NCBI RefSeq assembly: GCF_030682515.1
Contig: NZ_JAUXOD010000137.1
Coordinates: 1-64,000 of the forward strand
Length of the DNA stretch: 64,000 nucleotides
Source: Hoeflea sp.
GTDB taxonomy: Bacteria > Pseudomonadota > Alphaproteobacteria > Rhizobiales > Rhizobiaceae
Direction of reading: 5' to 3'
Made by a program: the position numbers and the translations under genes. Numbering within the stretch: position 1 is the first letter of the stretch; every line of letters begins with the position of its first letter. Under the pieces are notes generated by a model, which was not told the DNA's origin, searched no databases, and worked only from the letters and a program-made list of their open reading frames with translations. This document shows positions 9,190 through 19,662 of the stretch, in pieces.

Positions 9190-9214
9190 ATCCCGCCCTC
9201 GACCAGGGCGGGAT
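9190..9214. terminator. Candidate hairpin between the Lrp-type regulator and DUF302 gene
   Basis: A 10-bp perfect stem (ATCCCGCCCT with its complement, 5-base loop) lies in the 107-bp gap. It would lie just after the regulator on the minus strand, but no T-run follows in that direction, so it may be a weak terminator or only a structured leader. Confidence 0.4.
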
Positions 9215-9275
9215 TTGTCATATCTGAATTATTGCATGTTTCAGCGCCGATGAACAGACGCGGCGTCGCGATGCC

Positions 9276-9755
9276 TCAGGTGTTTTCCTTGGCAAGCGGA
9301 ATGTAGTCGAGCGGCAGCTGCGTGGTGTATTTGATCTGCTCCATGGCAAACGAAGAGGACACGTCGCGGATCTCGATCTTGGCGATCAGCCGCTTGTAGA
9401 AGGCGTCATAGGCGGCAATGTCGGGCACCACCACGCGTATGAGGTAATCGACGTCGCCGCTCATCCGGTAGAATTCGACGACCTCGGGAAATTCGGAGAT
9501 GACTTCGGAAAAGCGCTTGAGCCACTCGTTGGAGTGGGAATTGGTGCGGATCGACACGAACACCGTCACCTTGGCGTTGATCGCCGCCGGATCAAGCAGC
9601 GCCACGCGCCGCGTGATCACCCCGTCTTCCTCGAGCTTCTGGATGCGCCGCCAGCACGGCGTGGTCGACAGGCCCACCTTCTTGGCGATTTCCGCCACGG
9701 CCAAAGTGGCGTCTTCCTGCAGCAGGCGAAGGATCTTGCGGTCGAGGCGGTCCAT
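9276..9755 (-). CDS. Lrp/AsnC family transcriptional regulator
   Basis: The 159-residue protein has an N-terminal winged helix-turn-helix (LDRKILRLLQEDATLAVAEI followed by VGLSTTPCWRRIQKLEEDGVI) and a C-terminal RAM/AsnC ligand-binding domain (KVTVFVSIRTNSH, MSGDVDYLIRVVVPD). Such proteins form octameric or dimeric feast/famine regulators that sense amino acids. No metabolic target lies directly beside it. It starts with MDRLDRKIL, the usual beginning of the family, so the start is secure. Length is normal. It could equally act on genes elsewhere. Confidence 0.93.
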   Translation of the reverse strand: MDRLDRKILRLLQEDATLAVAEIAKKVGLSTTPCWRRIQKLEEDGVITRRVALLDPAAINAKVTVFVSIRTNSHSNEWLKRFSEVISEFPEVVEFYRMSGDVDYLIRVVVPDIAAYDAFYKRLIAKIEIRDVSSSFAMEQIKYTTQLPLDYIPLAKENT

Positions 9756-9839
9756 GATGATCTCCGGAAACGGGATTATCGTCCCTGATATCGCGCGCGA
9801 ACCCGCTTCACAAAGTATTTTTTGCTCCCAGACAGCCTA

Positions 9840-10502
9840 TCACGAGGAATTCGTTCCAACGCCCGGTGAAATCAGCGTCGCCACGCGCTGCCTGAGCTCG
9901 GGCAGCAGCTCGGCCTCGAACCAGGGGTTCTTGCGGATCCAGCCGCTGTTGCGCCAGGAGGGATGCGGCAGCGGCAGCACCGGGCGCTCCGGCCCGGTCG
10001 CCTTGAGGATGGCGCGCCAGTTGCGCACCGTCTCGGTCAGCGATTTCTGCCGCAAGGAACCCAGGTGCCAGGCCTGCGCATACTGGCCGATGGCCAGCAT
10101 CAGGCGCACCTGTGGCATCCTGTCCATCACGAGGCCGCGCCAGGCTGGCGCGCATTCGCGCCGCGGCGGCAGGTCGCCGCCGTTGGCGTCATTGCCGGGG
10201 AAACAGAAGCCCATGGGCACAATGGCGAAGTTGTCCGGATCGTAGAACTGCTCCGCCTCGACGCCGAGCCAGGTCCTGAGCCGGTCTCCGGAGGGATCGG
10301 TGAACGGCTTGCCGCTCGCTTGCACACGCGTCCCCGGCGCCTGGCCGGCGATCAGGATCGGCGCGCGGGCCGAAGCGAAGCACACCGGCCGCGGCTCGTG
10401 CGGAAGCCGCCGCTCCGGCCCGCCGTAGGGCCGGTCGCGGCAGATGCGGCAGGCGGAGATCTCCGCCAGCAACAATGCCAGCGCGTCCTCGCGATCCTTC
10501 AT
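9840..10502 (-). CDS. Uracil-DNA glycosylase family protein (probable Fe-S type)
   Basis: The 220-residue protein carries GQAPGTRV near residue 54 (motif I, water-activating loop) and HPSWRN near residue 180 (motif II, DNA intercalation loop), the two signatures of the uracil-DNA glycosylase superfamily. It also has CRIC near residue 18 and the paired cysteines in MGFCFPG and RRECAPAW, an arrangement like the four cysteines that hold a 4Fe-4S cluster in family 4 enzymes. It should remove uracil or damaged bases from DNA. It is followed on the same strand by no close gene, and the GST gene ends 16 bp upstream, so the two may be cotranscribed. Confidence 0.85.
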   Translation of the reverse strand: MKDREDALALLLAEISACRICRDRPYGGPERRLPHEPRPVCFASARAPILIAGQAPGTRVQASGKPFTDPSGDRLRTWLGVEAEQFYDPDNFAIVPMGFCFPGNDANGGDLPPRRECAPAWRGLVMDRMPQVRLMLAIGQYAQAWHLGSLRQKSLTETVRNWRAILKATGPERPVLPLPHPSWRNSGWIRKNPWFEAELLPELRQRVATLISPGVGTNSS

Positions 10503-10518
10503 GCGGTCCCTGCCCGGC

Positions 10519-11130
10519 TCATGCCAGCGCGCTCGGCCTTGATGAAACAGTCCCGTACCAGCGCATGACGTTTGTCAGATGCGCGGGCCGCTCGATCCGC
10601 GCGGGCTTCATGAAGTCGAAGGCGATCAGGCCGGTGATGTCGGCAATCGTGTAGCGGTCGCCGGCAATGAATTCCCGGTCGGCAAGCTCCCGGTCGAGCA
10701 GGTCGAGGAAGCTGAGCGCCTTGGGCCGGTTGGCCTCGCCCCATTCGGCCAGCTGCGGCACTTCCCACTCCTTCATCGCCGGATGGGTGTGGCGAAATGC
10801 GGCGGCGACGGAGGCCAGGAAATTGAGCTCCATCCGGCGGTTCCACATCTCCACGATCGCCTTGTCGCGGGCGTCAGTCCCCATCAGCGGCGGCTCCGGG
10901 TGAAGTTCCTCGAAATAGCGGCAGATCGCCACGGATTCGGTGATCACCGTGTCGTCGTCGAGAACCAGCACCGGCAACCGCTGCAGCGGATTGAGCGCGG
11001 TCACCTCGCTGGATTTGTGGCCCATCTGGCCCATGTCGACCGGCACCGTCTCGATCTCGATCGCTTTTTCGGCCAGAAACACCCGGACGCGCCGCGGGTT
11101 TGGCGCCTTGCCCCCATCATAAAGCTTCAT
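10519..11130 (-). CDS. Glutathione S-transferase family protein
   Basis: The 203-residue protein has the two GST domains: a thioredoxin-like N-terminal domain with MKLYDGGKAPNPRRVRVFL, NPLQRLPVL containing the cis-proline, and the glutathione gamma-glutamyl contact ESVAICRYFE near residue 65, and a helical C-terminal domain with the AGDRYTIADI capping box near residue 160. Asn in the PNPRR segment may replace the usual Ser or Cys. The substrate is unknown. I considered maleylacetoacetate isomerase because hmgA is in the window, but the characteristic SSxxSxRVR sequence is absent and the genes are 12 kb apart. Confidence 0.9.
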   Translation of the reverse strand: MKLYDGGKAPNPRRVRVFLAEKAIEIETVPVDMGQMGHKSSEVTALNPLQRLPVLVLDDDTVITESVAICRYFEELHPEPPLMGTDARDKAIVEMWNRRMELNFLASVAAAFRHTHPAMKEWEVPQLAEWGEANRPKALSFLDLLDRELADREFIAGDRYTIADITGLIAFDFMKPARIERPAHLTNVMRWYGTVSSRPSALA

Positions 11131-11157
11131 GGTCTTCTCCCTCGTTTTCGATCCCGA

Positions 11158-11754
11158 TCAGACACCAAACAGCCGCCGCAGGAAAGCCAGCACCGTGAAC
11201 CATCCCGTGTGAAGTTCCTCGCTCAACCCGCCATGGACCGCGCGCCACTGCTTCGGCGTCTCGAACTCTCCTGCCCAGATCCCGGCCAATTCGGACCGCG
11301 CCAGGCTTTCGGCAAGCTCGTAATCGCCGAAGGCGACCGCATGGCCTGATCGTACCATGGTCTCGTTGAGATCGACGCCGTCCGCCACGCAGCGCACCAG
11401 GTCGCGGCCGTAGCGGTCTATCCCCTCTCCCTTGCAACTGACCTCGTGCCGGCCGATCAGGCCGCGCAGATGCGACGCCGCGTCGGCGCCGCAGCCATAG
11501 TCGAAACCGTCCCTGCGGCAGCGTTGCCCAAGCTCGGGCGCATCGATCCCCTTGAGACGCAGGCGGCGATCGCCCAGCGCCAGGCTGTCGCCGTCCACCA
11601 CCCGCATCACCCCCGAGATATCGGCTCCGGCAAGATGCTGGAGACGTGCGGCCAGAAAGGCCACGCCGGCGAAGACCAGCGCCGCGAGGAAGGCGTCGGC
11701 ATATCTGCGCCAGCGGGGACGCCGGCGGGAAGGAGAACGCGTGCTTCTTCTCAT
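11158..11754 (-). CDS. Membrane-anchored thermonuclease (SNase-like) family protein
   Basis: The track ORF opens at a TTG (11817), but the ATG at 11754 gives a more likely 198-residue protein: a very basic N-terminus (RRSTRSPSRRRPRWRR), one transmembrane segment (FLAALVFAGVAFLAARL) and an SNase domain. The SNase core shows VVDGDSLAL, RLRLKGIDAPEL with the calcium and arginine ligands, and RYGRDLVR, then the HAVAFGDY segment. The protein probably sits in the inner membrane with the nuclease domain in the periplasm. Four cysteines in the core (CRRDGFDYGC and others) are compatible with disulfides. It lies 27 bp upstream of the GST gene on the same strand. Confidence 0.82.
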   Translation of the reverse strand: MRRSTRSPSRRRPRWRRYADAFLAALVFAGVAFLAARLQHLAGADISGVMRVVDGDSLALGDRRLRLKGIDAPELGQRCRRDGFDYGCGADAASHLRGLIGRHEVSCKGEGIDRYGRDLVRCVADGVDLNETMVRSGHAVAFGDYELAESLARSELAGIWAGEFETPKQWRAVHGGLSEELHTGWFTVLAFLRRLFGV

Positions 11755-11905
11755 CGGTGCAGGTGATCCTATTCGGCCTGCGGGCTCAAGCCCTGTCGAG
11801 GCGCGTTTCACGCCCAACGGCCCTCAGTTGCGATCAAATGCAAACAGGTTCTTAAACTTTGACCGCTAGATTTTTCTCGGAGAACCGGAAAAATCGGAAG
11901 ACAAG

Positions 11906-13441
<1,536 letters not shown>

Positions 13442-13472
13442 AGCCCCGCCCCTTGTTTTAGCCCTGTGAGCC

Positions 13473-14489
13473 TCACGCCTTGCCCGACACCCCGGCCTGG
13501 GCGAAGGTCGCCATTCCGGAATGGCACAGTGCCGCGGCCTTGACGATGCCTGCGGCCAGAGCCGCGCCCGTGCCCTCGCCCAGACGCATGCCCAGCGCGA
13601 GCAGCGGCGTCTTGCCGAGCTTCTCGATGGCAGCCATATGGCCAGGCTCGGCGGAGACATGGCCGATCAGGCAATGGTCGAGGGCCTGCGGATTGGCGGC
13701 ATGCAGCACCGCGGCCGCCGCCGTGGCCACGTAGCCGTCGATCAGCACCGGGATCCGCTGCATCCGCGCCGCCAGGATCGCGCCCGCCATCGCCGCCAGT
13801 TCCCGTCCGCCCAGGCGCCGCATCAGCTCGAGCGGATCACCCAGATGCGGCTTGTGCAGGGCAACGGCCGCTTCCACCGCGGCGATCTTGCGCTGGAGCG
13901 TCTCGCCCTCCGAGCCGGTGCCCGGGCCGACCCAGTCGGCCGCCGTCCCGCCATAGAGGCCGTAGAATATGGCGGCTGCGATGGTGGTGTTGCCGATGCC
14001 CATTTCGCCGATGCACAAGAGATCGGTGCCGCCGGCGACCGCTTCCATGCCGAAGGCCATCGTGGCGGCGCAGCCGCGCTCGTCCATCGCCGCCTCCACC
14101 GTGATGTCTCCGGTCGGCACCTCGAGCGCCAGATCGAAGATCTTGAGGCCCAGGTCATGGGCGACGCAGATCTGGTTGATGGCGGCGCCGCCGGCGGCGA
14201 AATTCTCCACCATCTGCGCCGTGACCGAGGACGGGAACGGCGACACGCCCTGCGCGGTGACGCCGTGATTGCCCGCGAAGATCGCCACCAGCGGCCGCGT
14301 GACCTGCGGGCTGCGCCCGGTCCAGGCCGCGAGCCAGAATGCGATCTCTTCGAGCCGGCCGAGCGAGCCTGCCGGCTTGGTCAATTGCGCGTCGCGTTCC
14401 CGCGCCGCTGCCAGCGCTGCGGTGTCGGGTCCCGGCAGGGAGCGCAGGAGTTCGCGAAAATCGTCGAAAGGCAAACCGCTGGCACTCAT
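13473..14489 (-). CDS. cobT: Nicotinate-nucleotide--dimethylbenzimidazole phosphoribosyltransferase
   Basis: The track merges this gene with an upstream open frame to 656 residues; the true start is ATG 14487-14489, preceded by AGGAGAG, giving 338 residues as expected for CobT/CobU. The protein carries KPAGSLGRLE near the N-terminus, FAGNHGVTAQGVSPFPSSVT, GEMGIGNTTIAAA and, near the C-terminus, the SAEPGH loop and LGMRLGEGTGAALA with the catalytic Glu. It activates 5,6-dimethylbenzimidazole to alpha-ribazole phosphate for the lower axial ligand of cobalamin. It is divergent from cobS across 117 bp. The other cob genes lie outside the window. Confidence 0.96.
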   Translation of the reverse strand: MSASGLPFDDFRELLRSLPGPDTAALAAARERDAQLTKPAGSLGRLEEIAFWLAAWTGRSPQVTRPLVAIFAGNHGVTAQGVSPFPSSVTAQMVENFAAGGAAINQICVAHDLGLKIFDLALEVPTGDITVEAAMDERGCAATMAFGMEAVAGGTDLLCIGEMGIGNTTIAAAIFYGLYGGTAADWVGPGTGSEGETLQRKIAAVEAAVALHKPHLGDPLELMRRLGGRELAAMAGAILAARMQRIPVLIDGYVATAAAAVLHAANPQALDHCLIGHVSAEPGHMAAIEKLGKTPLLALGMRLGEGTGAALAAGIVKAAALCHSGMATFAQAGVSGKA

Positions 14490-14606
14490 TTTTCTCTCCT
14501 GGAACTCTGTGGCGCATGACGCACGGGCTGGCCCGGTGTAATTGTCGAATCGCCCAAGGACAATAAATTTCGCGCCCCCTTGTGTCGCAGCCAGCAGGAG
14601 ACACCG

Positions 14607-15389
14607 ATGCAGATCAGCGACCATGTCGACGACATCGCCCGTGCCACGGGATTCCTGAGCCGCCTGCCGGTGCCCTCGCGCTATTTCGAGGGCCACGACG
14701 GCTCGCTGTCGCGGGCGTCGGGCATGTTTCCCGCGGCGGGCGTGGTCATCGCGCTCCTTCCGGGGCTGGCGATGCTGCTTCTGACCCTGCTTGGTGCCAA
14801 TCCGGCGCTCACGGCGCTGATCGCGCTTGCGGTGTTCATCGGGGTCACCGGCGCCTTGCACGAGGACGGACTGGCCGATTCCGCCGACGCCTTCGGCGCG
14901 CGCCGCGGCCGCGACCACATGCTGGAGATCATGAAGGACAGCCGCAGCGGGACCTATGGCGTGCTGGCGCTGGTGATCAGTCTTGCACTTCGCGCCACGG
15001 CGCTCACGATCCTTCTGTCGGTTCTGGGAGGCTGGAGCGCCTTCCTGGTGCTGCTCGCGGTCGCCGCCGCCTCCCGCGCGGCGATCAGCTGGCACTGGAA
15101 CGCGCTGCCCCCGGCCCGCCAGGATGGCGTGGCGGCCTCCGTCGGCGCACCGGAGGAGAGCGATGCGACAAGGTCGCTGTTCCTGGGCGGGATCCTGTTC
15201 CTGGTCCTCGCCACGCCCTCGGCCGGCCTGGTGCCGGCGCTCCTTGCCCTGGGCATCCTGGCGGCCTGTGTCAGCCAGTGGACCCGAGTTGTCCGCAACA
15301 AACTCAACGGCCACACCGGCGACACGCTGGGCGCGAGCCAGCAGATCGCCGAGACGGCCTGCCTCGTCACCCTTGCCCTTTTGATCTGA
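14607..15389 (+). CDS. cobS: Adenosylcobinamide-GDP ribazoletransferase (cobalamin synthase)
   Basis: The start ATG 14607 follows CAGGAG and yields 260 residues. The protein is a polytopic membrane enzyme with FLSRLPVPSRYF at the N-terminus, the metal-binding motif LHEDGLADSADAFG near residue 70, and a long series of hydrophobic helices ending in GQIAETACLVTLALLI-like sequence (SQQIAETACL). It joins adenosylcobinamide-GDP and alpha-ribazole in the last step of cobalamin assembly at the inner membrane. Its neighbour cobT makes the ribazole precursor, so the divergent pair covers the nucleotide-loop steps. I saw no room for a cobalamin riboswitch in the shared 117-bp region. Confidence 0.95.
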   Translation: MQISDHVDDIARATGFLSRLPVPSRYFEGHDGSLSRASGMFPAAGVVIALLPGLAMLLLTLLGANPALTALIALAVFIGVTGALHEDGLADSADAFGARRGRDHMLEIMKDSRSGTYGVLALVISLALRATALTILLSVLGGWSAFLVLLAVAAASRAAISWHWNALPPARQDGVAASVGAPEESDATRSLFLGGILFLVLATPSAGLVPALLALGILAACVSQWTRVVRNKLNGHTGDTLGASQQIAETACLVTLALLI

Positions 15390-15446
15390 ACACCCGATAT
15401 AATCCCCGAAAAGATCATCGGATTTCACGAACGGCCCGCTCAACCC

Positions 15447-15683
15447 ATGAACATTGAATCGCCGTGCATTCTCATCTGCTCGATCGACATGACCACCGGC
15501 TATTGCTTCGGGTGCGGGCGCACGCGGGACGAAATCGCCGGCTGGGTCGGCTATTCGCCCGAGATCCGGCGCGACCTGATGGCCGAACTGCCGGCGCGGC
15601 TCGAAACCATGGAACGCAGGCCGCGCCGGGAAACCCGACGGCAGCGCATGGCCCGCGAACGCTCGGACGCTCAGCCGGAATGA
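15447..15683 (+). CDS. DUF1289 domain-containing small protein
   Basis: The 78-residue protein begins [20 protein letters not shown] and continues with [10 protein letters not shown], the full Cys-rich signature of DUF1289 (four cysteines likely binding a metal such as zinc or iron). The C-terminus is rich in arginine ([16 protein letters not shown]), which suggests nucleic acid or acidic partner binding. No biochemical function is established for the family. Its stop codon overlaps the ATG of the next gene (ATGA), so the two are translationally coupled, and it lies 57 bp after cobS and may belong to the same transcript. Confidence 0.9.
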   Translation: MNIESPCILICSIDMTTGYCFGCGRTRDEIAGWVGYSPEIRRDLMAELPARLETMERRPRRETRRQRMARERSDAQPE

Positions 15684-16369
15684 TCGTCATTCTCGCCCTG
15701 ATCGGGGCCGCCCTGGCCTTGTTGATCTTCAACCACGAGACCGGAATGAGCTTCGGCCTGCCCAATGACGACTTCGCGAGCCTGGTCTATCTCGGCCTGC
15801 TGGCGGCGGTCATCGGCGCGGGCATCGTCGGCGCCCATCGCAATCTGGGCGAGATGGTCAAGAACCTGCTGATCTGGACCGTCATCATCCTGGGCTTCGT
15901 CTCCGCGTTTCTCTACCAGGACCAGGCCAAGGAGATGGTCATGCGGATTGCCGGCGGACTGGCGCCGGGAACCCCGGTGATGATTTCGGACGACCGCGGC
16001 GCGGCCGTCTCGATCCGCAAGTCGATCAACGGTCATTTCCAGGCCAAGGGCCTGGTCAATGGCCAACCGGTGGACTTTCTCATCGACACCGGCGCCACGG
16101 CGATCGCGCTCTCCCATGCCGATGCCATCCGAATCGGGTTCTCCGACGCGGATCTGAGCTACACGCTGGTCATCAGCACCGCCAATGGCCGGGCGCGGGC
16201 CGCCCAGGTGCGGCTCGACAGTGTCGATGTCGGATCGATCGGGCGAACCGGGCTGCGCGCCCTGGTGGCCGAGCCCGGACAGCTCGACCAGAGCCTGCTC
16301 GGCATGAACTTCATCTCGTCGCTCACGGCCTTCGAGATGCGCCGGGACGAGGTGATCCTGCGCGACTGA
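15680..16369 (+). CDS. Membrane-anchored retropepsin-like aspartic protease (TIGR02281-type)
   Basis: I take the ATG at 15680 that overlaps the DUF1289 stop; the track ORF from 15464 is an artefact of open upstream frame. The 229-residue protein has three hydrophobic segments in its first 90 residues and then a clan AA protease domain with [15 protein letters not shown] near residue 130, where DTGA holds the single catalytic aspartate, and a downstream [12 protein letters not shown] that resembles the hydrophobic flap/dimer part. Single-lobe enzymes of this type work as homodimers. The substrate and role are unknown. The family is widespread in Alphaproteobacteria, often beside DUF1289 genes. 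Confidence 0.87.
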   Translation: MIVILALIGAALALLIFNHETGMSFGLPNDDFASLVYLGLLAAVIGAGIVGAHRNLGEMVKNLLIWTVIILGFVSAFLYQDQAKEMVMRIAGGLAPGTPVMISDDRGAAVSIRKSINGHFQAKGLVNGQPVDFLIDTGATAIALSHADAIRIGFSDADLSYTLVISTANGRARAAQVRLDSVDVGSIGRTGLRALVAEPGQLDQSLLGMNFISSLTAFEMRRDEVILRD

Positions 16370-16497
16370 GCCCGCGACATCGGCAGGAACGCCCGACAGG
16401 TTCAGACAAGCAACCACGGCTAGGGTCGCGTCAGATTGATCTGACTGCTCGCATCTTCCAGGCAGCCTTGCCCGGAACCGCAACCTGTGGCCGCGCC

Positions 16498-18801
16498 ATG
16501 ATATCCAGCTACCAGACCTATACTTTCTACACCAAGGACATCAACGAGACCTTGAGTCGCGCCGCGTCGAATTCCATCGTCAGCCGGGAGCAGAAATATT
16601 ACCGCGACACGATCGGATCGATCACGAGTATCGATGAATTCCTGGCCAATGACCGGATCTACGCCTATGCGATGAAGGCCTACGGGCTTGAGGAAATGTC
16701 CTATGCGAAGGCTTTCGTCCGCAAGGTGCTGGAAAGCGACCTGACAGACACATCCAGCTTCGCCAATCTTCTGACGGACACCAGATACAAGGCGCTCGCC
16801 GCGGCCTTTGATTTTGGCGGAACGATCACGAGCGAGATCGTCCAGACAAGCAGCCAGATGGACGCTCTGATCGGCACCTACGAACAGACCATCGCCGACA
16901 ATGATGCGGTCCTGAGGCAGGAAACGGCCTATTTCACCGCCGTGTCGGGAAGCTTTGCCGAGGTCGATGACCTGTTCAGGAACACGCGCGCGCGCGACTA
17001 CGTCTTCACGACCTTCGGCATTGATCCCAAGACCTTCGACTATGCCACGATCAGGAGCGTCATCACCAGCAACGTCGCCGATCCGAACAGTTATGTGAAC
17101 GCCGTCCTCGCCCCGCAGGTCAATGACTGGCTGACGCAGATCGACGATCTCAACGCGCAACTCGCCAACCCGAGCAATACCGCGGCCCAGAAAGAGAAGC
17201 TCAACTACCTGATCACGCAGTATACCAAGGCTGTGGACAAGGCCGACAGTTTCTTCAACCTGGCAGCCTCGTTCAATTTCAATGCCGATGGCACGCTCGA
17301 TCCGGGCGTGGAGGCCATGAATACGGCGCAACGCAAACTGGTGACCGAAACCTATGTCCTGTCGCAGCCGCGGCTGACCTCCACCGGAGCACTGCTCAAC
17401 AAGCAGTATTACGAGGAGACGATTTCCACCATCACCAACCTGGAAGACTTGCTCAATGACAGCCGTCTGAGCAGGATGATATTGACAGCGTATAATGTGC
17501 CGCTGACCACCAGTCGCGCCGACGTCCGCTGGGCGCTGCAGCAGGACACCTCGGACCTGTCAGGCGAACTCTATACGAAGAGCAAGGAGATCATCGCGCT
17601 TGCCAAGGCTTTCAACTTCGAAAGCGACGGCAGCATCACGCCTGGAATGGACATTCAGAATGCCGACCAGCTGTTCACCACCACCGCGCTTTACATCGAT
17701 CGATACAACGACGCCGACGAGAAGGCCGATGCAGATGCGGTGGCCAAATACAAGCTCTACATCGGCCTGACCAGCAGTCTCGACGATTTCCTGTCGCGGG
17801 AACCGGCCGCGGTCACCATCCGGCAATTTGCGTTGAAAGCCTTCAACATCTCGCCGGACGAGGTTTCCCTTTTCAAGCTGAAACAGGTCTTCACCAGCGA
17901 TCCCTATGATCCGCAAAGCTATGTCAACAAGATGAAGGATGACCGCTTCGTCCAGATGGCCAAGGCCTTCAACTTCGCCGAGGACGGCAGCATCAGCGCC
18001 CCGCGCTACGCCCAGTCCGAAAGTGAGATCACGCGGATCGGCACCGCCTACTATGCGGCCGCGACCAGGCTGGACAAGAGCGATTCGAACAAGGAAGCGG
18101 CTGAAAAGGAAGTCTCCTATTACCGGACCCAACTGCAGACGCTCGAAACCGTCGACGATATCCTGTCCGACAAGCGCCTGATCAACGTGCTGCTCAAGGC
18201 CGAAGGACTGGATCCGAAGGAAATGACAACGGAGACGCTGCGGGCGATCCTGGTCTCCGACCTCGATGATCCGGAGAGTTTTGCGAACCTTCAGAACAAC
18301 GTCAATTTCCGAAAGCTGGCCGGCTCGTTCAATTTCGACGCCAACGGGATCATTCAGTCCACCGCCAGCAAGAGCGTTCAGAATGAACGCGGCATGGTGG
18401 AGACACAGCACCTGTACCTGACCCAGACTGTCGAACAGACGGCCGGTGAGGAAAGTGTCGGCGCCCGTCTTGCGCTGTATTTCGAGCGCATGGCGCCCAC
18501 TCTGACCAGCACCTTCGACATCCTCGGCGATGACGCCCTCGCCCAGTTCATTCGCACGACATTCTCCATCCCTGAAGAAACTGCGAATGCCGACATCGAC
18601 GCCCAGAAAGCCATGATAGAACGGTTTCTGGACATCGACGACCTGATCGATCCGGAAAAGGTCGACACGCTGGTGCGACGCTTCCTTGCCCTATATGATG
18701 TCGAGAATGGTATCCAGGATCCGCTCCTGTCGGTCTTCAGCGGCAACAGCTCCATCAACTTTGAAACCGTGGCCACCCTGATGCAGCTGCGCAGCGCGTA
18801 A
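16498..18801 (+). CDS. DUF1217 repeat protein (six repeats)
   Basis: The likely start is ATG 16498 (MISSYQTYTFY), giving 767 residues. The protein contains about six copies of a module of 100-130 residues: a segment like SIDEFLANDRIYAYAMKAYG, then a pattern LESDLTDTSSFAN, then LAAAFDF or KAFNFxxDG. DUF1217 proteins in rhizobia are usually encoded in flagellar gene clusters and have been linked with flagellar assembly, but no flagellar gene is present here, so this copy is detached from that context. There is no signal peptide. The content is acidic and helical. It converges with the TauE gene across 42 bp, which contain a short hairpin (TGACC, 18815-18829). Confidence 0.82.
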   Translation: MISSYQTYTFYTKDINETLSRAASNSIVSREQKYYRDTIGSITSIDEFLANDRIYAYAMKAYGLEEMSYAKAFVRKVLESDLTDTSSFANLLTDTRYKALAAAFDFGGTITSEIVQTSSQMDALIGTYEQTIADNDAVLRQETAYFTAVSGSFAEVDDLFRNTRARDYVFTTFGIDPKTFDYATIRSVITSNVADPNSYVNAVLAPQVNDWLTQIDDLNAQLANPSNTAAQKEKLNYLITQYTKAVDKADSFFNLAASFNFNADGTLDPGVEAMNTAQRKLVTETYVLSQPRLTSTGALLNKQYYEETISTITNLEDLLNDSRLSRMILTAYNVPLTTSRADVRWALQQDTSDLSGELYTKSKEIIALAKAFNFESDGSITPGMDIQNADQLFTTTALYIDRYNDADEKADADAVAKYKLYIGLTSSLDDFLSREPAAVTIRQFALKAFNISPDEVSLFKLKQVFTSDPYDPQSYVNKMKDDRFVQMAKAFNFAEDGSISAPRYAQSESEITRIGTAYYAAATRLDKSDSNKEAAEKEVSYYRTQLQTLETVDDILSDKRLINVLLKAEGLDPKEMTTETLRAILVSDLDDPESFANLQNNVNFRKLAGSFNFDANGIIQSTASKSVQNERGMVETQHLYLTQTVEQTAGEESVGARLALYFERMAPTLTSTFDILGDDALAQFIRTTFSIPEETANADIDAQKAMIERFLDIDDLIDPEKVDTLVRRFLALYDVENGIQDPLLSVFSGNSSINFETVATLMQLRSA

Positions 18802-18843
18802 GGAAAAACCACTGTGACCCTTCGGGTCATGGCGCGATCGCGC

Positions 18844-19662
18844 TCAGATCAGGCTGTAGAAGAACCGCGCCGCGATCAGCAGCATGAACAGGCCGAAGCC
18901 GATCTCGAGCTGGCGCTTGTCGAGCGCATGGGCGAGCCTGACGCCGAGCGGCGCCACCAGGAGCGTGATCGGGATGATCAGCGCCACCGCCACCCAGTTG
19001 ATGTAGCCGGTGGAGAACGGCGGCAGGCCAGGAGCGCCCCAGCCGGCCCAGAGATAGCCGAACAGGCCGGGGATCGAGATCAGCACGCCGACCCCGGACG
19101 ATGTCGCCACCGCCTGGTGCACCGGCCGACCGTAGAGCGTCATGAAGGTGTTGTTGAGAACGCCGCCGCCGATGCCCATCAGCGCCGACAGGAGCCCGAT
19201 CACGCCGCCGACGGCGGCCCGCGCGGGGTTTGGCGGCAGATCGGCGCCCAGCCGCCAGGTGACCCTGTTGAACAGCATGCGCAGGCCCACCAGGATGGCG
19301 ATGACGGCAAAGATCGCCCGCAATCCGGCGCTCGAGACATGGGCCGCGATCAGCGAGGCGGCGACCACGCCCAGGGGCACGGCGAAGATCCAGCTGCGCA
19401 GCAGATCGAGATCCACCACGCCGCGCTTCTTGTGCGCCATGAAGGACCTGAGCGACGTCGGCACGATGATGGCAAGCGATGTTCCCACCGACAGATGCAT
19501 CCGCACCGCTTCATCGACCTGCAGCAGCCCGAAAACCTGGTAGAACACCGGCACCAGGATGGCCCCGCCGCCAATGCCGAACAGGCCCGCGAGCACGCCC
19601 GCCACAACACCCGCGCCGGCCAGGGCTGCGGCGAACCCCATCAATTCTCCCAGAGGCGGCAT
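18844..19662 (-). CDS. Sulfite exporter TauE/SafE family membrane protein
   Basis: The 272-residue protein is hydrophobic throughout, with about eight membrane helices in two homologous halves, each opened by a glycine-rich segment: AGLFGIGGGAILVPVFYQ near residue 24 and LLSALMGIGGGVLNNTFM near residue 159. This is the signature of the TauE/SafE family of anion exporters, which move sulfite, sulfoacetate or other organic sulfur or carbon anions. Substrate cannot be told. A 16-bp perfect dyad (TTGCCGC-TG-GCGGCAA, 19726-19741) lies about 65 bp upstream of its start and might be an operator. Confidence 0.9.
   Translation of the reverse strand: MPPLGELMGFAAALAGAGVVAGVLAGLFGIGGGAILVPVFYQVFGLLQVDEAVRMHLSVGTSLAIIVPTSLRSFMAHKKRGVVDLDLLRSWIFAVPLGVVAASLIAAHVSSAGLRAIFAVIAILVGLRMLFNRVTWRLGADLPPNPARAAVGGVIGLLSALMGIGGGVLNNTFMTLYGRPVHQAVATSSGVGVLISIPGLFGYLWAGWGAPGLPPFSTGYINWVAVALIIPITLLVAPLGVRLAHALDKRQLEIGFGLFMLLIAARFFYSLI

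Noticed and set aside
10519-11130. GST as maleylacetoacetate isomerase for the hmgA pathway
   Set aside because: The N-terminal signature of that isomerase is missing and the gene is 12 kb from hmgA in another context.
14490-14606. Possible cobalamin riboswitch between cobT and cobS
   Set aside because: Only 117 bp are available for both leaders and I saw no B12-box-like sequence.
13473-15443. 656-residue fused ORF including CobT
   Set aside because: The N-terminal 318 residues are the antisense frame of cobS and have no similarity to anything; the true start with AGGAGAG is at 14489.
18815-18829. Strong terminator between the DUF1217 and TauE genes
   Set aside because: The stem is only 5-6 bp with a triloop and no T-run, so I mention it only as a weak hairpin.
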